Positions 59,697 to 64,000 of a stretch of DNA of 64,000 nt are shown here, in pieces. How positions within the stretch are numbered: the stretch's first letter is position 1; every line of letters begins with the position of its first letter. The DNA is from Aquimarina sp. ERC-38 (GTDB taxonomy: Bacteria; Bacteroidota; Bacteroidia; Flavobacteriales; Flavobacteriaceae). Under the pieces are notes generated by a model, which was not told the origin of the DNA, did no database searches, and was given only the letters and a program-made list of their open reading frames with translations. The stretch lies in the NCBI RefSeq assembly GCF_026222555.1, contig NZ_CP098511.1, positions 725,501 through 789,500 on the forward strand, given 5' to 3'. The translations under genes and the position numbers were made by a program.

Positions 59697-61064
59697 ATGA
59701 AAAGATTATTTTCAAGCATTCTAGTGGCTTTATTACTAGTAGGGTGTAGCAACGAAGAAGAATTGGTACCGGAAAACGAAATTGAAATTGCAGAAACTAC
59801 AGAAGATGCCCTTGAGGCAGAAGCTAAGTCCCGAGGTTTCTTCCAATCTTTAAGAGCATTAAAAGAAGCTAAAATACTTTTAAACAGTATCCGTGAAGAT
59901 GGCGGAGTTCCTTATAACTTCTTTAGACCTGCTTTAAAATTTACTGCTGCTCAAAACGTATTTTTACCTAGTGTTTTAGGTATTGACTTTAGAATTGACC
60001 GATCTGTAGTACCTGAAGGTCCTACTGCCAGGTTCCCAATGTTCCGAGGGGTAGAAACACTACCTGATGGTCGTAGAAGAAGAGGATATTATGTAATTAC
60101 AGAAGCTTCTGATCTATTTATGGCTAAGAAATTAGGGGTAATTTACTCTCCTAGAATGGCAAGGGCTATTGGTTCCGGAGGGGAACAAAGAGCGTTTTTT
60201 AACCGAAGAGGTAGATTGGTTTTTGAAGGATCAGTAGATTTTTCTCCTAAGAGATCTTTAGTAGCGGGTGCTCAGGACGGATTACTATTTGGATTTCCAC
60301 CAGCAGAAGTTAACCCGGGAGCAGTTGCTGATGAGAACTGGTCATCTTATGTAGTATTACCTAGTGGTGTAGTAATTAATGCACAATTAGTAGCAAACCG
60401 TACAGGTATCCATGACAGGATCCCTAACCCAGCTGGGAACGGACAAGCTCAGGAAGATGATTTAAACAACCCGAACCTTGCCATTGACCAGGCTTCTGTA
60501 GTAATGCAACTTCTTGACGGATGGCATGCTGAGAGACCTTACTACTTCCATATTGTAACGGATACTTCAGATCCGGGACCAGCAACTATCGAATTAGGTG
60601 TATTTGCTCCTAAATTAGCTAACCTGCCTACCTTCGGATTGTTCCCAGGAGGGTCTATGTTACCTTTCAGCCCAACGGCAAATGGTAGGACTTTTGACTC
60701 TGACGGTTTTGGGGTACAAGGATTGAATGCGGCTTCTTTAAGTGAAAGACAAGTGCAGGATCCTACCAACACCTTCCCAATTGATCCAAGTGATACAAGA
60801 TATGCACCAATGTGGGATGCTCATATCACTGAGTTTACAATTCCTGAGGAAGAAAGACCTATACTTAGAAGTTTTGAGCAAATCAACGAATTGTTAGCTG
60901 AGGGTACTTTAATTCCTTTCAGGGGAAATGCAAACCCAAGCCCACTTGCTAACTCTTTATCAAACTTACTTACTGCTACCGGAGCTATCATCAACTGTCC
61001 TGTAATTACCCAACCAGCTGATAGTGTAATTGGTACTCAGATAGGTGAGCCTGACAACAGATAA
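59697..61064 (+). CDS. 455-residue lipoprotein of unknown function, copy 2
   Basis: Same start, signal peptide with Cys17 and body as the gene at 55530; the single amino-acid difference visible is Ala345. About a dozen silent changes cluster near codons 50-155 and 340-370, while the middle ~700 bases and the 3' end are identical, a mosaic that suggests gene conversion. Having two full promoters and terminators, both copies should be expressed, perhaps for dosage. No known function. Confidence 0.85.
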   Translation: MKRLFSSILVALLLVGCSNEEELVPENEIEIAETTEDALEAEAKSRGFFQSLRALKEAKILLNSIREDGGVPYNFFRPALKFTAAQNVFLPSVLGIDFRIDRSVVPEGPTARFPMFRGVETLPDGRRRRGYYVITEASDLFMAKKLGVIYSPRMARAIGSGGEQRAFFNRRGRLVFEGSVDFSPKRSLVAGAQDGLLFGFPPAEVNPGAVADENWSSYVVLPSGVVINAQLVANRTGIHDRIPNPAGNGQAQEDDLNNPNLAIDQASVVMQLLDGWHAERPYYFHIVTDTSDPGPATIELGVFAPKLANLPTFGLFPGGSMLPFSPTANGRTFDSDGFGVQGLNAASLSERQVQDPTNTFPIDPSDTRYAPMWDAHITEFTIPEEERPILRSFEQINELLAEGTLIPFRGNANPSPLANSLSNLLTATGAIINCPVITQPADSVIGTQIGEPDNR

Positions 61065-61129
61065 TTAGAATTTCTTAACAATATGCTTACGGGTGAAGAT
61101 GTAGAGATTAATGTAAGCAATATTTATAA

Positions 61130-61165
61130 AAAACTTAGTAGTAGCAATACTGCTAAGTTTTTTTT
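61130..61165 (+). terminator. Terminator after lipoprotein copy 2
   Basis: Same hairpin as at 56963 (AAAACTTAGTAGTA paired with TACTGCTAAGTTTT). Confidence 0.88.
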
Positions 61166-61192
61166 GTTTTATAACATTAGTAGCCGATAAAA

Positions 61193-61228
61193 ACTTAAGA
61201 CCAGCCTGTTGATGGGTAGGTCGCTATC
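61193..61228 (+). repeat. REP-like repeat, truncated at the duplication boundary
   Basis: The first 36 bases match 57026-57061 exactly; then the repeat is interrupted after CGCTATC. Confidence 0.65.
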
Positions 61229-61257
61229 AAACTTACTTACCGCTACCGAAAACTAAT
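61227..61257 (+). pseudogene. C-terminal remnant of a third lipoprotein copy
   Basis: Reads TCAAACTTACTTACCGCTAC and then CGAAAACTAA, encoding SNLLTATEN-stop. The 455-residue lipoproteins contain SNLLTATGA near the end (codons 422-430). Only about 10 codons remain, immediately after the right border of copy 2. 61258-61539 has no gene. Confidence 0.55.
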
Positions 61258-61539
61258 AATTTTATAATTCAAAAAAATGTATAATTTCTATGAATTAAAC
61301 AAGCTAACATCTCTTTTTGCGCGGAAATATATTACTTAACTTAACTCAAACCCGTTGATTTTTAAAATACTAAATCCGGGTTATAGAATATAGTATCAAG
61401 ATTAATTTCTGAATGATAGTAAAAAACCTTACATTGATTATGCAAATAAGAAAATAGTAAAAACATATTCTTTAGCTGTAAGTTTTAGATAATTTATTGA
61501 CTAATATTGCAGAACATATACAAATTTTAAACTATAGAT

Positions 61540-61857
61540 ATGGCATTAGAAATAACAGACGCTACTTTTGACGAAGTAGTATTAAAAAGTGATAAACCGG
61601 TTCTTGTAGATTTTTGGGCAGCATGGTGTGGCCCTTGTAGAATGGTAGGTCCGATTATAGAGGAGATTAGCAGCGATTATGAAGGTAAAGCAGTGGTAGG
61701 CAAAGTAGATGTGGATGCTAACCAGGAATTTGCGGCAAAATACGGAGTGCGTAACATCCCTACGGTCCTTGTTTTTCAAAACGGGGAAGTTGTAGGACGA
61801 CAGGTAGGAGTATCTCCTAAAAATGTGTACGCAGAGGCCATTGACTCCTTGTTGTAA
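61540..61857 (+). CDS. trxA: Thioredoxin
   Basis: 105 residues, the standard single-domain length. The active site is WAAWCGPCRMVGP (Cys30, Cys33), with the cis-Pro motif RNIPTVLVFQNGE and the C-terminal VGVSPKNVYAEAI. It is a cytoplasmic dithiol reductant. It is monocistronic, followed by a terminator at 61880. Confidence 0.96.
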   Translation: MALEITDATFDEVVLKSDKPVLVDFWAAWCGPCRMVGPIIEEISSDYEGKAVVGKVDVDANQEFAAKYGVRNIPTVLVFQNGEVVGRQVGVSPKNVYAEAIDSLL

Positions 61858-61879
61858 AAATAGAAATGAATGTAAAGTT

Positions 61880-61905
61880 AAAACAGGCTAAAAGGCCTGT
61901 TTTTT
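61880..61905 (+). terminator. Terminator after trxA
   Basis: AAAACAGGC (61880-61888) pairs with GCCTGTTTT (61895-61903), loop TAAAAG, then T residues. Confidence 0.87.
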
Positions 61906-62000
61906 ACTTTTAGGGTAAAATAAATATGTACCCGATTTCGTTAGCGTTGCAATAGGAATTTGTAATCAGTTTTTACTCAAGATTAAATTTTAATAATTAG

Positions 62001-62055
62001 TCTTGAGTCTTGATTCCAAAAGCAATAGCGACCTGCCTATCAGCAGGTGGGTCTC
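62001..62055 (-). repeat. REP-like repeat copy (reverse)
   Basis: The reverse complement reads GACCCACCTGCTGATAGGCA and GGTCGCTATTGCTTTTGGAA, matching the 57026 and 58661 copies. Confidence 0.65.
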
Positions 62056-62155
62056 ACATCATTACTGGACATTACTGATTATAAACAAACAAAACTTTTA
62101 ATAGCCTATTTATATTTAATAGAGATCAGTTATTGGGTGTCATTAAAACTACTTT

Positions 62156-63085
62156 ATGAAGGTAAGAGATGAAATTAACAAAACTTCGGGTTTTATCAAC
62201 CTGGAACTACTGGCCAAAAAAGTAGTTGAAGGTTTTATTTCGGGGATGCATAAAAGTCCTTTTCACGGTTTCTCCTCGGAGTTTGCTGAACATAAAGTAT
62301 ACAACCAGGGAGAAAGTACCCGGCATATTGACTGGAAGTTATATGCGAAAACAGATAAACTATTTACTAAACAATACGAAGAAGAAACCAACCTGAGGTG
62401 TCATCTGATTATAGATAATTCTTCATCGATGCATTACCCAAAGGTGAAGGAATATCATCTAAACTCTTTAAATAAAATAAGCTTCTCGGTATTAGGGGCT
62501 GCATGCCTCATGCAAATTTTAAAAAAACAACGGGATGCAGTTGGGTTAAGTATCTATAGCGACCGTTACGAATATTATTCTCCCGAAAAGGGAAGTGAAC
62601 GGCATCACCAGATGTTATTACACCAATTAAATCAAGTTCTGGTTAAAGAGAAAGCTCCAAAAAACACTAAAACCTACGAAATACTACACCAGATTGCAGA
62701 AAAAGTTCACCGCCGATCCCTGATCTTTTTATTTACGGATATGTTCCAGTCCTCGCAGGAAGCCGAAGCCCTTTTTGAAGCCTTACGCCATTTAACCTAT
62801 AATAAGCATGAGGTAGTGTTGTTTCATACGTTTGATAGTCAAACGGAGATAAACTTTGATTTTACCAATAGTCCCACTCGTTTTGTAGATGTAGAAACCG
62901 GAGAACATATTAATCTGTACGCAGATAATGTAAAAGAATCTTATCAAAAAGCGGTACGTACGTATTTTGAAGATTTACGTTTGCAATGCGTTCGATACCG
63001 GATCAAGTATGTAAAAGCGGATATTCAACAGTTGTTTGATCAAATTCTAACCACCTATATGGTGGAACGTCAAAAATTTAAATAA
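62156..63085 (+). CDS. DUF58 domain protein
   Basis: 309 residues. The DUF58 motif GESTRHIDWKLYAKTDKLFT is followed by a von Willebrand-type fold with a MIDAS-like site (LIIDNSSSMHY, then LIFLFTDMFQSS). DUF58 proteins often stand next to a MoxR-type ATPase and membrane vWA proteins and may act in metal or chaperone-linked complex assembly; no MoxR gene is visible within the window. The next gene starts 10 bp later and is likely cotranscribed. Confidence 0.9.
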   Translation: MKVRDEINKTSGFINLELLAKKVVEGFISGMHKSPFHGFSSEFAEHKVYNQGESTRHIDWKLYAKTDKLFTKQYEEETNLRCHLIIDNSSSMHYPKVKEYHLNSLNKISFSVLGAACLMQILKKQRDAVGLSIYSDRYEYYSPEKGSERHHQMLLHQLNQVLVKEKAPKNTKTYEILHQIAEKVHRRSLIFLFTDMFQSSQEAEALFEALRHLTYNKHEVVLFHTFDSQTEINFDFTNSPTRFVDVETGEHINLYADNVKESYQKAVRTYFEDLRLQCVRYRIKYVKADIQQLFDQILTTYMVERQKFK

Positions 63086-63095
63086 CTATAGAAAA

Positions 63096-64000
63096 ATGAT
63101 AAAGAATAATTGTTTTTTAAAGATATTATATGCTAAAGTACATTTCGATTTTACGAAGAATATCCAGTTTAAAATAGTTGTTTTATTTGTTTTTGCTGTT
63201 CAGGGTATTATTTCTCAAAACTTAGAACAAGAAGCACAAAGTAAAATTGAAATATTACAAACCCTTATAGAGGAAGCGGAAAATAATAAAAGAGAAGTTA
63301 TCCGCGAAAAAATGACTTTACGAACAGCAGAGGTCTTTTTAAACTATGCTAAGTGGGATGAATTAAATACGACTTTTAATAAGGATGGGTTTGAATCATT
63401 AACTACCTATAAAAAACTTTTTAATCCCAATAATGATCCGCTCAAAGATGGTCTTGATAGTAAGGGCAGGGATGCTCAGGCAGTTGCAGACTACCTACCC
63501 ACCTTAGAGCGAAAACAGGTTATTAACATTCTTGATAAAGCGATTGCAAATATAAAAGCGCTTAACAACAACACTTTAAAAAGAAAAATAACCATCAACC
63601 CTGATTGGTCAAATATTTCTTTAGACCTACCGAATGCCCAGGTAATACAGGAATCTAATGGGGATAGGCGTCCTATCTTTACATCAGGTTATAACTTTAT
63701 GCCTGATACATCCATCGATCCTACAGGAATTTCAGATAAAGTATTGGATCTAACCGAATATTACGGAGCTGATAACACCTTTCTTCTTGCCGGAAATGTA
63801 TCAAGTGCACCCGGAGATTTAAACGTTGCCTATCAAAGAAGATTAAATGAAGCGAATAAATCTTCTAATTTTGGAAATGTTTTTTTGATTCATAGAATAG
63901 TACCTCAATATTTAAAAGATAAATATAAGAACGATAAGTCAGATACCTCCATTTATGCCGGACAGCGGCTATTTACAACTTATGATATTGATAATCCTGA
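63096..64000 (+). CDS. Exported protein of unknown family, 3' end cut by window edge
   Basis: The first 301 codons of an open frame that runs off the right edge. A long basic N-region and hydrophobic stretch (FKIVVLFVFAVQGIIS) form a signal peptide or anchor. Next is a helical part (KIEILQTLIEEAENNKREVI) and then a segment that might start a TIM-barrel glycosidase (RPIFTSGYNFMPD, LTEYYGADNTFLLAG). The glycosidase idea is weak without the remainder. It starts 10 bp after the DUF58 gene. Confidence 0.6.
   Translation, partial: MIKNNCFLKILYAKVHFDFTKNIQFKIVVLFVFAVQGIISQNLEQEAQSKIEILQTLIEEAENNKREVIREKMTLRTAEVFLNYAKWDELNTTFNKDGFESLTTYKKLFNPNNDPLKDGLDSKGRDAQAVADYLPTLERKQVINILDKAIANIKALNNNTLKRKITINPDWSNISLDLPNAQVIQESNGDRRPIFTSGYNFMPDTSIDPTGISDKVLDLTEYYGADNTFLLAGNVSSAPGDLNVAYQRRLNEANKSSNFGNVFLIHRIVPQYLKDKYKNDKSDTSIYAGQRLFTTYDIDNP

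Larger units (their letters stand above)
59191..61228 (+). repeat. 2,038-bp duplicated segment, copy 2
   Basis: Partner of 55024-57061. Right after the end (61228) the sequence changes to a fragment resembling the 3' end of the lipoprotein gene. Confidence 0.92.

Noticed and set aside
1..64000. tRNA, rRNA or known riboswitch
   Set aside because: I looked for cloverleaf-type ends and conserved riboswitch cores in the larger intergenic regions and saw none I could support.

Overview
The window comes from a marine-type Bacteroidota genome, most likely Flavobacteriaceae. Supporting features are AT-rich DNA, C-terminal type IX secretion (T9SS) sorting domains, TAnnTTTG-type -7 promoter boxes, a DNA polymerase III alpha subunit with a fused N-terminal proofreading exonuclease, and an S16-RimM-TrmN6 block. 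I saw no rRNA, tRNA or CRISPR array.

Layout. 1-4152 (minus) is an arsenosugar-type operon: AhpD-like protein, radical SAM ArsS, TIGR04282 glycosyltransferase, a DM13/T9SS secreted protein, a purine nucleoside phosphorylase, and ArsM (cut by the window edge). 4.2-15.0 kb is an AT-rich accessory island. It is bracketed by a diverged direct repeat (4186-4250 and 15007-15072) and holds small unknown genes, HTH genes, a T9SS-tagged companion, a 2109-residue SpvB/RHS polymorphic toxin with a C-terminal nuclease-like tip, and its probable immunity gene. 15.2-19.7 kb has two GH3 glycosidases. 20.2-24.0 kb (minus) encodes a three-subunit molybdenum hydroxylase, followed by a SRAP-family protein lacking its catalytic residues. 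25.6-30.5 kb has a LacI regulator and three membrane-linked glycosyltransferase genes. 30.4-35.3 kb (minus) holds a pseudouridine synthase, nitrilase, UbiA prenyltransferase, mevalonate kinase and diphosphomevalonate decarboxylase, so it is isoprenoid-centred. 35.4-40 kb has TspO, TetR, a flavoprotein, GDPD and an acyl-CoA dehydrogenase.

40.2-45.2 kb has two paralogous small PepSY-like secreted proteins. Between them sits a defence cassette: a Panacea toxin-antitoxin pair and a restriction-endonuclease/STAND ATPase. 45.3-54.7 kb is mostly core (trmN6, rimM, rpsP, twin ferritin-like stress proteins, dnaE). 54.7-62.1 kb is repeat-rich: a 2,038-bp segment carrying a lipoprotein gene and its promoter is duplicated almost identically, and it is surrounded by several MITE-like inverted-repeat elements and a REP-like ~55-bp repeat. 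The window closes with trxA, a DUF58 protein and a partial exported protein.

Best candidates for novelty: (i) a shared sigma-54-like promoter motif in front of both PepSY-like genes and both copies of the duplicated lipoprotein; (ii) the arsenosugar operon, where the phosphorylase has Asp in place of the canonical base-selecting Asn and an unrelated DM13/T9SS gene is embedded; (iii) the RHS island between direct repeats with a T9SS-tagged companion; (iv) the catalytically dead SRAP protein; (v) several families of small non-autonomous repeats. All functional statements rest on reading motifs by eye; no database search was run.
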